Origin: Paenibacillus sp.
Lineage (GTDB): Bacteria > Bacillota > Bacilli > Paenibacillales > YIM-B00363
Assembly: GCA_031181325.1 (NCBI GenBank)
Contig: JAPSKX010000025.1
Span: 1-39,995, forward strand
Length of the DNA stretch: 39,995 nt
Direction: 5' to 3'
In this document: positions 15,997 through 24,762 of the stretch, one piece after another
Numbering within the stretch: the first letter of the stretch is position 1
Layout: each line of letters starts with the position of its first letter
Translations under genes and position numbers: made by a program
Notes under the pieces: generated by a model
What the model was told of the DNA's origin: nothing
The model's database searches: none
Seen by the model: only the letters and a program-made list of their open reading frames with translations

Positions 15997-16101
15997 TGGT
16001 TTTCTGGACAGAATCGTCGGAGCTTTTCCATGCACATTGGCGTACGCCGTTCTTATCGCATGAAGTAGAGGGAGCTTTGCCTTCAAACCAAACAAACAAC
16101 C

Positions 16102-16116
16102 CCGGCTCCGGGCCGG
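16102..16116 (-). terminator. possible terminator of the oxidoreductase operon
   Basis: Read on the minus strand, CCGGC-N5-GCCGG is followed by GGTTGTTTGTTTGG. The short stem makes it tentative, but it lies 45 nt past the stop of the last operon gene and has a U-rich tail. Confidence 0.4.
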
Positions 16117-16161
16117 CGGCGGATGAATTCCGCTCGCCGGTCGAAGACGGGGTTTGTGCGT

Positions 16162-17241
16162 TTACTCGTGGAGCGGCGCCGGGGACGCGCACGTGCTGCT
16201 CATGCGGTATACCGCGCCGGCATCGTTGCTGTCGTGGAAGCCGTGCATCGCCTCGAGCACGTGGAACGCGAGCGCGTCGTTCGCCCGATGCGGCCGCCCC
16301 TCGCGGATCGCGTTCGCCATGTCGAGCACGCCGACGCCGCGGGAATTGCCGTCGTACGGCAGCGTCACCGGAACGTCCTCCCACTCGCTCTCGCCGAAGC
16401 GGCGCAGCTTCACCGGACCGCCGAACGTGTTCGGATCCGGTACCGCGAGCGTGCCTTTCGTCCCGTAGATTTCGATATTCCGCAGGTTGCTGCCCGCCGG
16501 AATGTCGAACGACGTGATCATCGTCGCGATCGCGCCGGACGAGAAGCGGAGCGTGCCCGTTACGTGCGTCGGCACGTCGACTTGAATGACCTGCCCGTTC
16601 AGCGGCTGGCTCGTGATCGTGCGCTCCTTGTGCGTAATGCGCGTCATGCCGGAAATTTCCGAGATCGGACCGAGCAGCGCGACGAGCGCCGTCAAGTAGT
16701 ACGGCCCCATGTCGAACATCGGGCCGCCGCCGGCCTTGTAGTAAAACTCCGGCGCCGGATGCCAATGCTCGTGCCCCCGGCTCATCATGAACGCGACGGC
16801 GGACAGCGGCTCGCCGATCGCTCCCTCGTCGATAAGCCGCTTACACGTCTGAATGCCGGCCCCGAGGAACGTGTCCGGCGCCGCGCCCGCGCGCAGCCCC
16901 TTCGCCGCCGCGAGCTCGACGATGCGCCGGCCGTCTTCGCGGGATACCGCGAGCGGCTTCTCCACGTAGACATGCTTGCCCGCCTCGAGCGCGCGAAGGC
17001 ATACCTCCGCGTGCGCCGCCGGGATCGTCAAATTCACCACGAGATCCACGTTCGGGTCCGCGAGCAGCTCGTCGACGGAGCAGCCCTTGGCCACGCCGTG
17101 TTCGGCCGCCTTCGCCTTCGCGCGCTCGACGTCGAGGTCGGCGCAAGCGACGATCTCGACTCCTTCGAACGCCTTCAAATTTTTAAAGTAGATGCCGCTG
17201 ATGTTGCCCGTGCCGATGATGCCTACCCGAATCGTTGTCAT
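16162..17241 (-). CDS. Gfo/Idh/MocA-family NAD(P)-dependent sugar oxidoreductase
   Basis: 359 aa. The N-terminal Rossmann fold has the nucleotide motif [10 protein letters not shown] (residues 7-16) and the conserved EKP at 94-96, whose lysine takes part in catalysis in this family. The C-terminal sheet domain carries [20 protein letters not shown], the usual Asp/His segment in which Tyr replaces the common His. Members oxidise or reduce sugars, inositols and their derivatives in the cytoplasm. It is the last gene of a minus-strand operon with a ThuA-like protein (28 nt upstream), a second Gfo/Idh/MocA enzyme and a LacI regulator. Pairs of such dehydrogenases can oxidise a sugar and later reduce an intermediate; here that is inference. 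Confidence 0.85.
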   Translation of the reverse strand: MTTIRVGIIGTGNISGIYFKNLKAFEGVEIVACADLDVERAKAKAAEHGVAKGCSVDELLADPNVDLVVNLTIPAAHAEVCLRALEAGKHVYVEKPLAVSREDGRRIVELAAAKGLRAGAAPDTFLGAGIQTCKRLIDEGAIGEPLSAVAFMMSRGHEHWHPAPEFYYKAGGGPMFDMGPYYLTALVALLGPISEISGMTRITHKERTITSQPLNGQVIQVDVPTHVTGTLRFSSGAIATMITSFDIPAGSNLRNIEIYGTKGTLAVPDPNTFGGPVKLRRFGESEWEDVPVTLPYDGNSRGVGVLDMANAIREGRPHRANDALAFHVLEAMHGFHDSNDAGAVYRMSSTCASPAPLHE

Positions 17242-17269
17242 GTCGGTCCGTCCGCTCCTCTTCTTCCGC

Positions 17270-18001
17270 TTACAGAATATTATCCTGCATGCCCGTGTAC
17301 GAACCCGCCGCGGCTGCCGCGGCCGCCTTCGCCTTGCCTTCCGCGGCCCACAGGAAGCCTCGACGCATGATCTCCGTCACCTGCGGCATCGCGATAATGT
17401 TCGCTTGGTGGCCGAGCGTGCAATAGAACACGCGGCCCGCGCCCCAGCGCTTCGTCCAAACGACCGGCATGTCGACCGCCTTGTTCGGCGAATGCGGACC
17501 CGGCACCTTCGGGTTCGGGAAGCGCGTCGTCGCGAGCACTTCGACCGCCGGGTCGACGTGCATATAATACTGCTCGCTCTTCACCTCGAAGTCTTCGATG
17601 CCCTCGAGCAACGGACTCGAGCTGTATTTCACGTTGACCGTGTATTCGACGCCGTCGTTGCCCGGATGCGCCACCCACTGGCCGCCCGTCATGAACTGCC
17701 AGTCGACGTTCGTCCGGAACGCGTCGCACATGCCGCCGTGCGTGCCCGCGATGCCCACGCCCGATTGCACGGCCGCCAGCACGTTGCCCGCGAGCTTCCC
17801 GTCGATCTGTCCCATCGTCCAGTTCGGCACGATCAAATCCAAGCGCTGCAGCTTCTCGACGTCGCCGAACGCCTCGAGCGTATCCGACACTTCGACCTCG
17901 AAGCCTTCCCTCTCGAGAATGCCCTTATATAATCCGGCGACTTCCTCCGGTTGGTGTCCGAGCCAGCCGCCCCAGACGATTAACGCGGTTTTGGAACTCA
18001 T
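17270..18001 (-). CDS. ThuA-like protein (trehalose-utilisation family, glutamine-amidotransferase-like fold)
   Basis: 243 aa, no signal peptide. The sequence fits Thu[16 protein letters not shown] at the start, [27 protein letters not shown] (a His-Gly-Gly turn at the place of the amidotransferase nucleophile elbow), [13 protein letters not shown] and [14 protein letters not shown]. ThuA proteins occur in disaccharide and sugar-acid pathways; ThuA with the oxidoreductase ThuB takes part in trehalose/maltitol 3-keto-sugar metabolism in rhizobia. Sitting between two Gfo/Idh/MocA genes supports a 3-keto-sugar-type route, which remains inference. An Ala-rich tail ([12 protein letters not shown]) precedes the C-terminus. 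Confidence 0.82.
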   Translation of the reverse strand: MSSKTALIVWGGWLGHQPEEVAGLYKGILEREGFEVEVSDTLEAFGDVEKLQRLDLIVPNWTMGQIDGKLAGNVLAAVQSGVGIAGTHGGMCDAFRTNVDWQFMTGGQWVAHPGNDGVEYTVNVKYSSSPLLEGIEDFEVKSEQYYMHVDPAVEVLATTRFPNPKVPGPHSPNKAVDMPVVWTKRWGAGRVFYCTLGHQANIIAMPQVTEIMRRGFLWAAEGKAKAAAAAAAGSYTGMQDNIL

Positions 18002-18036
18002 CGCTATCGTACCTTCCTTTCGTTATCCGGAAATGA

Positions 18037-19197
18037 TTACATCTCTGCGATCGATACCCACCGGCGCTCGTCGATGGAACGATCCACCGCCTCCAGCACC
18101 GCTTGGCACTTCACGCCGTCATGGAAATTCGGCACCGGCTGACGGTTCTCGCGGAACGACTCCATCAGCTCGTGCACCTCGTGGATGAACGTGTGCTCGT
18201 AGCCGATCGTGTGGCCCGGCGGCCACCAAGCAGCGGCGTACGCATGGGACGGATCCGTCGCGAGCACGCGCCGGAAGCCCTGCACGTCGTCGGCGTCGTC
18301 CGTGAAGTACACCTGCAGCTCGTTCATGCGCTCGAAGTCGAACTTCACGCTGCCCTTGCTGCCGTTGATTTCGAACGCGTTCGTGCAGCGATGGCCCGCG
18401 GCGAACCGCGTCGCCTCGAAGCTGCCGAGCGCGCCATTCGCGAACTTCGTCATGAACAGCGTCGCGTCGTCGACCGTAACGGCGCCGCGCGGCGCGTCCT
18501 TGCTGCCCTTGGCGCTGAGGCCCGTCATGGACGACGGCATCGGACGCTCCTTGACGAACGTCTCGCTCATGCCGATCACCTCGTTCATATCGCCGACGAG
18601 GAAGTGCGCGAGATCGATCAGATGCGCGCCGAGGTCGCCGTGCGAGCCCGAGCCCGCGACTTCCTTCTGCAAGCGCCAGACGAGCGGGAAGTCCGGATCG
18701 ATGATCCAGTCTTGCAGGAACCATGCCCGGAAGTGGAAGATGCGCCCGAGCCGCCCTTCGTCCACCAGCTTCTTCGCGAGCTGCACGGCCGGCGCGAATC
18801 GATAGTTGAAGCCGACCATATGCTTGACGCCCGCCTGCTCCGCCGCATGCAGCATCTCGCGGGAATCGGCCAGCGTCAGCGCAAGCGGCTTCTCGCAAAA
18901 CAGGTGCTTGCCGGCCGCCGCCGCCGCGATCGCGATTTCCTTATGCGCGTCGCTCGGCGCATTGATGTCGATGAGGTCGATGTCGTCCCGCTTCACGAGG
19001 TCTCGCCAGTCCGTCGTATACCCGTCCCAGCCGAATTGCTTCGCCGCCGCGCTCACGCCCGCCTCGTCGCGTCCGCAGAGCGCCGCCATGACCGGCTTGT
19101 TCGTCTCCGGGAAGAACATCGGCAAATCCCGGTACGCGTGACTGTGCGCCTTCCCCATAAACTTATACCCGATCATGCCCACGCGAATGTCGCCCAT
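18037..19197 (-). CDS. Gfo/Idh/MocA-family oxidoreductase
   Basis: 386 aa from ATG 19197, selected because AAGGAGGAAT lies six bases upstream; a start 12 codons earlier has no such site. The nucleotide motif is GMIGYKFMGKAHSHAY (residues 7-22), a variant found in inositol- and sugar-dehydrogenase relatives, followed by CEKPLAL with Lys103. The substrate domain has GSHGDLGAHLIDLAHFLVGD, which supplies the catalytic Asp and His pattern DxGxHxxD. It is the first enzyme gene after the LacI regulator, 32 nt downstream of it, and begins the catabolic part of the operon. The substrate is probably a sugar or polyol; which one cannot be read. Confidence 0.87.
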   Translation of the reverse strand: MGDIRVGMIGYKFMGKAHSHAYRDLPMFFPETNKPVMAALCGRDEAGVSAAAKQFGWDGYTTDWRDLVKRDDIDLIDINAPSDAHKEIAIAAAAAGKHLFCEKPLALTLADSREMLHAAEQAGVKHMVGFNYRFAPAVQLAKKLVDEGRLGRIFHFRAWFLQDWIIDPDFPLVWRLQKEVAGSGSHGDLGAHLIDLAHFLVGDMNEVIGMSETFVKERPMPSSMTGLSAKGSKDAPRGAVTVDDATLFMTKFANGALGSFEATRFAAGHRCTNAFEINGSKGSVKFDFERMNELQVYFTDDADDVQGFRRVLATDPSHAYAAAWWPPGHTIGYEHTFIHEVHELMESFRENRQPVPNFHDGVKCQAVLEAVDRSIDERRWVSIAEM

Positions 19198-19229
19198 CGT
19201 CAATTCCTCCTTAATGGAAAATGATTCCT

Positions 19230-20267
19230 TCATGACAAGCGGGAAGAGTCCCGCGTCACAAGCTTCGTCTCGAGCCGTTCTTCTTCGCTCGGCCCGCCTT
19301 CCTCATTGTCCCCCGCGATCCGGTCCAGCAGACGTTCGGCCGCCCGAACGCCCATCTCGAAGAACGGCACGTGCACCGTCGTCAGCGGCGGATCGGTCGT
19401 CCGGGACGCGTCCGAGTCGTCGTACCCGACGAGCGCGTAGTCCGCGCCGGCGCGGAAGCCTCGCTCCTTCAGCCCTTGCATGAGGCCGATCGCCATCCGG
19501 TCGTTGGCGGCGAACACCGCGTCGAACTCGCTTCTGCGCTCGTACAGCGCCTCGGCGAGCGCGTACCCGCTCTTGCGGCTGTAGTTGCCCGCGAATTCGA
19601 GCGACGGATCTAACCCGACGCCCGCTTCCCGCAGTCGTTCGACGAACCCCGTCCGCCGATCGACGCTGTTCGAGAACGACGCCGGACCGTTCACGAGCGC
19701 GATGCGCTTCGTTCCCGCCGCGAGCAGATGCTCGGCGACGAGCCTGCCGCCGCTCGCGTGATCCGCGTCGACCTGATCGAACGGCGCGTCGAAGCGCTGG
19801 CCGACGACGCAGAACGGCCACCCTTGCGCTTGCAGCGCATGCAGCGCGTCCGCATCGTCGTTCTTCGCGCCGAGCGCGAGGAGACCGTCGACCTTGCGCA
19901 TGCGGAATACGCTTTCATAATCGGGAGCCGCGTCCGCTTGACGGAATTGCAGCAACAGATGGTAGCCGCGCTTCTCGACGGCGTGGCCGATACCGGATAA
20001 TATTTCGGAAAAATAGTACGCGGAAAACAGGTGCACCTTCGGAACGACGGGCAGCATCACGCCGATATTGCCGCTCCGCTGCGTAACGAAGCTGCGGGCG
20101 ATCGCGCTGGGCGTATATCCGAGCCGTTCCGCGGCGTCGAGCACGCGGCGCCTCGTCTCCTCGCGAATCGGTCCGACGCCGCTCATGACGCGGGATACGG
20201 TCGCTTCGGACACGCCGGCGAGCTCCGCCACTAATTTGCGTTTCGACGTAAGGCATCCCTCCGGCAT
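19230..20267 (-). CDS. LacI-family transcriptional regulator
   Basis: 345 aa from ATG 20267. The helix-turn-helix KLVAELAGVSEATVSRVMSG is near the N-terminus, followed by the hinge helix RLGYTPSAIARS and a periplasmic-binding-like effector domain (SGNIGVMLPVV, GYALAEALYERR, ALVGYDDSDASRTTDPPLTT). It heads the operon of two sugar oxidoreductases and ThuA, so the inducer is probably their substrate. The start is uncertain: the promoter and operator at 20271-20315 exclude the longer frame, and the ATG has no good ribosome-binding site, implying a very short leader of about a dozen bases. The operator at its own promoter implies autoregulation. Confidence 0.83.
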   Translation of the reverse strand: MPEGCLTSKRKLVAELAGVSEATVSRVMSGVGPIREETRRRVLDAAERLGYTPSAIARSFVTQRSGNIGVMLPVVPKVHLFSAYYFSEILSGIGHAVEKRGYHLLLQFRQADAAPDYESVFRMRKVDGLLALGAKNDDADALHALQAQGWPFCVVGQRFDAPFDQVDADHASGGRLVAEHLLAAGTKRIALVNGPASFSNSVDRRTGFVERLREAGVGLDPSLEFAGNYSRKSGYALAEALYERRSEFDAVFAANDRMAIGLMQGLKERGFRAGADYALVGYDDSDASRTTDPPLTTVHVPFFEMGVRAAERLLDRIAGDNEEGGPSEEERLETKLVTRDSSRLS

Positions 20268-20270
20268 TCG

Positions 20271-20288
20271 AATGTACACGCGTACATT
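20271..20288. promoter_or_regulatory. LacI-type operator at the lacI-family promoter
   Basis: AATGTACACGCGTACATT is an 18-bp palindrome with one mismatch and the central CG typical of LacI/GalR operators. It overlaps the predicted transcription start and the end of the -10 element of the promoter at 20286-20315. Confidence 0.6.
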
Positions 20289-20315
20289 TTCGCATTCATT
20301 TCCATTCCGTGTCAA
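20286..20315 (-). promoter_or_regulatory. sigma-A-type promoter of the LacI/oxidoreductase operon
   Basis: A perfect TTGACA (20315-20310) is followed after 18 nt by GAAAAT (20291-20286) on the minus strand. Transcription would start near 20279, inside the operator. Confidence 0.55.
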
Positions 20316-20354
20316 CACCCAATCCGTGTCGACGAACAGACGCGAGCGCACCTT

Positions 20355-20388
20355 TTGAACTCACCGTCCTAGTTCTATTATACTAGGA
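20355..20388 (+). promoter_or_regulatory. promoter with overlapping inverted repeat for the chemoreceptor gene
   Basis: TTGAAC (20355-20360), an 18-nt spacer and TATACT (20379-20384) form a good sigma-A promoter. The inverted repeat TCCTAGT (20367-20373) / ACTAGGA (20382-20388) brackets the -10, so a repressor could bind there. The repeat also runs into the AGGAGG that could serve as part of the leader. Confidence 0.55.
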
Positions 20389-20426
20389 GGAAGATTGAAC
20401 CAATAGAGACAAGGGAGAGAACCGCA

Positions 20427-22181
20427 ATGTCCGCCTTTCCGCTTCGGCTTTCGCTTCGCATGAAATTGTTGATCGTCACGATTCTATTAATGGCCGTGCC
20501 GACGGCGACGCTCGGATACATCGTCTATCAGACGTCGACGAAGGAGACGGACGCGATGCTGGAAGACCGCTTGCGGAACAACGTCCGTCTCGTCGTCGAA
20601 TCGATCGGACTGCTCGACGGTCAAGTGAAGTCGAACGCGCTGCCGCTCGAGCAAGCCCAAGCGCTCATGAAGAACATGCTGCTCGGCTCGCCTCAGGAGG
20701 ACGGCAGCCGCCCGATCAACCCGAATATCGACCTTGGCGCCAACGGATATTTCTTCGCGCTCGCCGAAGACGGCACGGCGATCGCGCACCCGAAGCGCGA
20801 GGGGCAGAGCTTATGGGAGGAGCATTCGTCGAGCGGCGTCTATTACATTCAGGACATGATCGCGAAGGCGAAGAGCGGCGGCGGCTTCACGCGCTACGAC
20901 TGGCCGCTCCCCGGCGAAGGGGTGACGGAGGAAGCGACGAAGATCACCTATGCGGAGCAAGACCCGTACTGGGGATGGGTCATAAGCGCAGGCTCGTATC
21001 TCGACGATTTCAACGCAGGACAACGGAATATTCAGCAGGCGATCGTAACGACGCTGATCGTATCGCTCGTCGTCGGTCTGGCCGCGACGGCGGCGTTCGC
21101 TTATTATGTCGCGCGTCCGATCTCGCAGGTGTCCGCGCAGCTCCGCCGCATCGCGCAGGGCGAGCTGAACCTCGCGCCGCTGCGCGTTACACGATCCGAC
21201 GAATCCGGGCGGCTCGCGGAGGACACGAACACGATGGCCGCGAACTTGCGCGCGCTCGTCACGCAGGTGTCGACCGACGCCGCGAACGTTTTGGACGCCT
21301 CGCATCAGCTCGCGTCTTCCGCCGGCCAATCGGCGCAAGCGGCGCGCAGCGCCGCGGCGTCGATTCAGGAGATCGCCGCGGGCGTCGACTCGCAATCCGC
21401 CGCGGCCGCGCAGAGCGCTAAAGCGATGGAGGAGATGACGTCCGGCATTCAGCGCATCGCCGAGACGTCCTCCGTCGCCTACGACTCGTCCGTTCAGGCT
21501 GCGTCGACCGCGGGACTCGGCGTCGAAGCCGCCGAGCTGGCGGTACGGCAAATCGAGCAAGCGGTCGGCGCCGTACGCGAGCTGTCGGCGACGATTCATG
21601 GCCTGGAGCGGCGCTCGGAGGAAATCGAGGCGATCGTGCAGCTGATCTCGGACCTCTCGAACCAGACGAATCTGCTCTCGCTGAACGCCGGCATCGAAGC
21701 GGCGCGCGCCGGCGAGCACGGCCGCGGCTTCGGCGTCGTCGCCGGCGAGATCAAGAAGCTGGCCGAGCAGTCCAACCGTTCGACCGACGACATCCGCCAA
21801 GTGATCGAGCAGATCCGCGCCGACATCGCAATCTGCGTCGCCTCGATGGAAACGAGCGAACGCGACGTACAGGCGAGCGCGGAGCTCGTCGTCCGGACGG
21901 GCGAATCGTTCCGTACGATCGACGCCGCGGCGCGCCATGCGCTCGGACAAGTCGAAGAGACGACCGCAGCTTCGCAAGAGATGCCGGCAAGTTCCGAAGA
22001 GATCGCCGCCTCGATCCAGGAAATCGCGGACATCTCGTCTACATCCGCCGCGTCGACCCAAGAAATATCCTCCGCTTCGCAGGAGCAGCTCGCCGTCATG
22101 GAGACGATGGAGCAGTCGGCTCGCTCCCTCGAGGACCTGGCGCAGCGGCTGAAGGACGCCGCCGCGCGCTTCCGGCTGTAA
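20427..22181 (+). CDS. methyl-accepting chemotaxis protein with single extracellular Cache domain
   Basis: 584 aa. A first transmembrane helix (about 12-33) is followed by an extracellular sensor of about 165 residues. Its [20 protein letters not shown] and [17 protein letters not shown] motifs mark a single Cache (sCache_2-type) ligand domain. A second transmembrane helix (about 201-223), a HAMP domain and the cytoplasmic signalling coil follow. The hairpin tip ([20 protein letters not shown], then [17 protein letters not shown]) is the CheA/CheW contact and differs from the usual [14 protein letters not shown] only at two residues. It would sense a small organic ligand and steer flagellar movement. 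It is divergent from the LacI operon, so the ligand might be the same sugar-related compound, which is speculation. Confidence 0.92.
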   Translation: MSAFPLRLSLRMKLLIVTILLMAVPTATLGYIVYQTSTKETDAMLEDRLRNNVRLVVESIGLLDGQVKSNALPLEQAQALMKNMLLGSPQEDGSRPINPNIDLGANGYFFALAEDGTAIAHPKREGQSLWEEHSSSGVYYIQDMIAKAKSGGGFTRYDWPLPGEGVTEEATKITYAEQDPYWGWVISAGSYLDDFNAGQRNIQQAIVTTLIVSLVVGLAATAAFAYYVARPISQVSAQLRRIAQGELNLAPLRVTRSDESGRLAEDTNTMAANLRALVTQVSTDAANVLDASHQLASSAGQSAQAARSAAASIQEIAAGVDSQSAAAAQSAKAMEEMTSGIQRIAETSSVAYDSSVQAASTAGLGVEAAELAVRQIEQAVGAVRELSATIHGLERRSEEIEAIVQLISDLSNQTNLLSLNAGIEAARAGEHGRGFGVVAGEIKKLAEQSNRSTDDIRQVIEQIRADIAICVASMETSERDVQASAELVVRTGESFRTIDAAARHALGQVEETTAASQEMPASSEEIAASIQEIADISSTSAASTQEISSASQEQLAVMETMEQSARSLEDLAQRLKDAAARFRL

Positions 22182-22193
22182 CGCGCGCGCGAC

Positions 22194-22234
22194 GAAGGGA
22201 CCGCCTTGCGCATCGCGCTCGAGGCGGTTCCTTC
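22194..22234 (+). terminator. hairpin terminator of the chemoreceptor gene
   Basis: GAAGGGACCGCCT (22194-22206) pairs with AGGCGGTTCCTTC (22222-22234) with one G-U pair, 12 nt after the stop codon, followed by CTGTTTCG. Confidence 0.65.
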
Positions 22235-22273
22235 CTGTTTCGCCGTCTACACCTCGAATATCTGCAAGAAAAA

Positions 22274-22310
22274 AAACACGCTTCCCGCACGAATGCGAAA
22301 AAGCGTGTTT
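22274..22310 (-). terminator. rho-independent terminator of the IF-3/MoxR/DUF4129 operon
   Basis: On the minus strand AAACACGCTT and AAGCGTGTTT pair across a 17-base loop and are followed by a run of T residues. It lies 12 nt after the last stop codon of the operon at 22322. Confidence 0.8.
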
Positions 22311-22321
22311 CCGGTTCGTCC

Positions 22322-23668
22322 CTACTTCTTCCCCTCGAGCGCGCGGCGCGCGCGCTCGACGTCCTCGTCGCTAGGAACGGCGTCGCCGTACCGAACGCGG
22401 TCGTACAGCTCGACGAGCGGTCCCTCCGCGCCTCGGCCTCGCTCGGCCGTTCCGCCCCGGCCGCTCGGCCGCGAAGCCGCCCAAGCGAGCACGTCGGCCT
22501 CCGTCTCGCGCGGCGTCAGATGTCTGCGCGGCGCATAGCCGTCGTCGACCGCCGATCGGAGCCATCGGCGATACAGGAAGCGGATGCGTTCGGGGTTCGT
22601 GCGCTGCTCCTCCCATCGTTCCGCGCGGCTGCGCGCGACGAGCCGGCCGAGCCACGAGTCCCGGACGCGCTTCCCCACCGCCTCCCAGGAGAACACGGTC
22701 GTCTCCTCGTCGACATACGCGGCGTCTTCCGCACCGCGCCCGGATCGGGTCAGGAACGCCGCAAGCCGACGGAGCCACTCCCGGAACACGCCGCCCCCGT
22801 TCCGATACAGCCATCGACCGAGCGCGAACAGCAGCAAGCCGACGGCCGCGATCCCGACCGCGTACGCGAGAATGTCGAGCAGCTGCGCGAACCACCCGGG
22901 CTCCCCTTCGGCCGCCGGCAAGCCTTCCGGCATCGATGGCGGCGGCGGCTCGGGAGCCGGCGGCTCCTCGGCCGGCTCCCCCTGCGGCAGCAGGCCGAAC
23001 AGCCAGCGGATGAACGCGTGGATCAACCTGCCGAACGCGTTCCCGAAGGCTGCCGTCAATCCGACGACGACGAGCAGCACGACGCCCATCATGGCGCGAT
23101 TGTGCCGCCGCAGCGACGCCGGAACGCCGCGCGAGCGGCTCTTCGCGAGCGATGCGCCGCGCAGGAACGTCCCGTTCGACGCGAACAATGCGATCGCGAG
23201 GCTGACGGCGCCCCCTGCGGTAAGCGCCGTCACCGTATCCCGCAGCGCATCGAGCCGCGGATACGCTACCGCCGCGACGAAATACAGCGCCAAGCCGTAC
23301 CACAGCCACTTCGGATCGTCGACGCGCTCCGCGGCGGTCGTCCCCTGCAGCAAGACGAAGCACCCGACCGCCGCCCCTGCCGCGACGACCGCCCACGTCG
23401 GTTCCGCAGTAAGGAACGTCGTAGACGCCGCCCAAGCGAACAATGCGCCGCCGGGCAGGGCGAGCGCAAGCTGCTGCCACCGCCGCGTCCACCGCAGGCT
23501 CGCCGCCGCTCCGCCGAGCGACGACGCCCAGATCAATAAGGCGAACCCCGCCGCGACCGGAGCGGGAGGGCGCAGCCAACCGTACAAGCCTAACCAAACC
23601 GGGAGCAGCAGCAGGAGCTCGATCGAAGAGGAGCCCCATAAGGTTCGCATACGCGAGAATGCGCTCAT
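22322..23668 (-). CDS. DUF4129-containing membrane protein (no transglutaminase core)
   Basis: 448 aa from ATG 23668, whose first bases overlap the stop of the DUF58 gene (ATGA). About six transmembrane helices occupy residues 10-215, and a Pro/Glu-rich loop (PAEEPPAPEPPPPSMPE) follows. Another helix lies at about 265-285, and a cytoplasmic C-terminal DUF4129 domain contains NPERIRFLYRRWLRSAVDDG and HLTPRETEADVLAWA. In B. subtilis the matching operon gene (yebA) also carries a transglutaminase domain, but no Cys-His-Asp transglutaminase core is visible here. With MoxR and DUF58 it forms a conserved membrane-associated unit of unknown function. Some related operons act on cell-surface proteins. 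Confidence 0.75.
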   Translation of the reverse strand: MSAFSRMRTLWGSSSIELLLLLPVWLGLYGWLRPPAPVAAGFALLIWASSLGGAAASLRWTRRWQQLALALPGGALFAWAASTTFLTAEPTWAVVAAGAAVGCFVLLQGTTAAERVDDPKWLWYGLALYFVAAVAYPRLDALRDTVTALTAGGAVSLAIALFASNGTFLRGASLAKSRSRGVPASLRRHNRAMMGVVLLVVVGLTAAFGNAFGRLIHAFIRWLFGLLPQGEPAEEPPAPEPPPPSMPEGLPAAEGEPGWFAQLLDILAYAVGIAAVGLLLFALGRWLYRNGGGVFREWLRRLAAFLTRSGRGAEDAAYVDEETTVFSWEAVGKRVRDSWLGRLVARSRAERWEEQRTNPERIRFLYRRWLRSAVDDGYAPRRHLTPRETEADVLAWAASRPSGRGGTAERGRGAEGPLVELYDRVRYGDAVPSDEDVERARRALEGKK

Positions 23669-24756
23669 CGGCGACGATCCCCCTCTCCTTCGACGTACAG
23701 CCACTCGACGCCGTTCCCGCGGCGGCGCAGCGCGTCGACGCGCTCCTCCAGCTCCGCTCCGCGATGGCACGTCACGATCAAATAATCCGTATCCGACGGA
23801 TCAAGGACCACCTCGTCGTCGAGCAGCGCATGCATCGTGATCGCCGTCTCGAGCTGCAGCTTCGCCATCGTCTCGAGCAGCGCCGTCAGCTGCGCTTCCC
23901 CGCCGCCGGGGTCAAGCCGCACCGCCGTCTTCGGCCCGCCGAACGCCCAGCCGTTCGTCAGCAGCCCCGTCTCGACGCCTTGCCGCATCGCATAGACGGC
24001 GACGGACGCCGCGTAGCTGATCGCCCGCTCGATGCGCTCCGGCTCGAGCACGGCGCTCCACATCCGGTCGTGCGTCTCGAGATTGATGCAGATCATCAGT
24101 CGATGATCGGCCGTGTAGTCGTTCCGGTGCACCTGCATCCGGCCCGTGCGGGCCGTCGCCTTCCAGTTGACGGACCGCAGGGCGTCGCCGGACCGGTACT
24201 CGCGCGTGCCCGCGGTGAGGAACGGGTCCTCGACGATCCACCGCCGCACCGTCACGTCGCCGAGCCAGCTGTGCGCCGGAAGCGGCACCTCCCGCATCGG
24301 AACGACCTCCGGGTAGACGGTCAGCGCGAGCGACAGCGGGAAGCGCCGCGACGGCCGGGTAAGGCCGACGGGGTCGCCCGCGGTCATCGTCGCCGAGTCG
24401 AGCACGAAGTAGCCGCGCTTCGCGGCGACGACGCGGTGGCGACGAACGATCTGGCGATACGAACGAAGGCTGAACAGGCTAATATGATTCTGGAACCGAT
24501 CTCCGCCCCGAATGTCGAGATTATGCTGTTCGCCGAAGACGAGCCCTTGCGCCATCATCGATTCGAGCCGGACCCAGGGGAGCGGCAGCAGCTTGCGATT
24601 GACGATGCGTTCGACCATCTCGATTTCTTCGCCGGCGAATACGGCTTCCTTGGAGAAGTGCCGAGCGTACCCGACATGCTTCAGGGCGAACTTCCCGTAG
24701 ATCCAAGCGATCAACCCGAGCAGGACGGCCGCGTTGACCAGCATCCAGGCGAGCAT
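23665..24756 (-). CDS. DUF58-domain protein, MoxR partner
   Basis: 363 aa. Residues 4-20 are a membrane anchor (WMLVNAAVLLGLIAWIY). The DUF58 motif TREYRSGDALRSVNWKATAR lies near residue 190, followed by the VWA-like start LMICINLETHD. DUF58 proteins are thought to be clients or partners of MoxR AAA+ ATPases in assembling surface or metalloprotein complexes; B. subtilis YeaD is the counterpart. The gene begins six bases after the MoxR stop codon and its own stop overlaps the DUF4129 start, so the three are translated together. Start ATG 24756 has GGGGGTGA upstream; an in-frame ATG four codons later is also possible. Confidence 0.85.
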   Translation of the reverse strand: MLAWMLVNAAVLLGLIAWIYGKFALKHVGYARHFSKEAVFAGEEIEMVERIVNRKLLPLPWVRLESMMAQGLVFGEQHNLDIRGGDRFQNHISLFSLRSYRQIVRRHRVVAAKRGYFVLDSATMTAGDPVGLTRPSRRFPLSLALTVYPEVVPMREVPLPAHSWLGDVTVRRWIVEDPFLTAGTREYRSGDALRSVNWKATARTGRMQVHRNDYTADHRLMICINLETHDRMWSAVLEPERIERAISYAASVAVYAMRQGVETGLLTNGWAFGGPKTAVRLDPGGGEAQLTALLETMAKLQLETAITMHALLDDEVVLDPSDTDYLIVTCHRGAELEERVDALRRRGNGVEWLYVEGEGDRRR

Positions 24757-24762
24757 CGCCCG

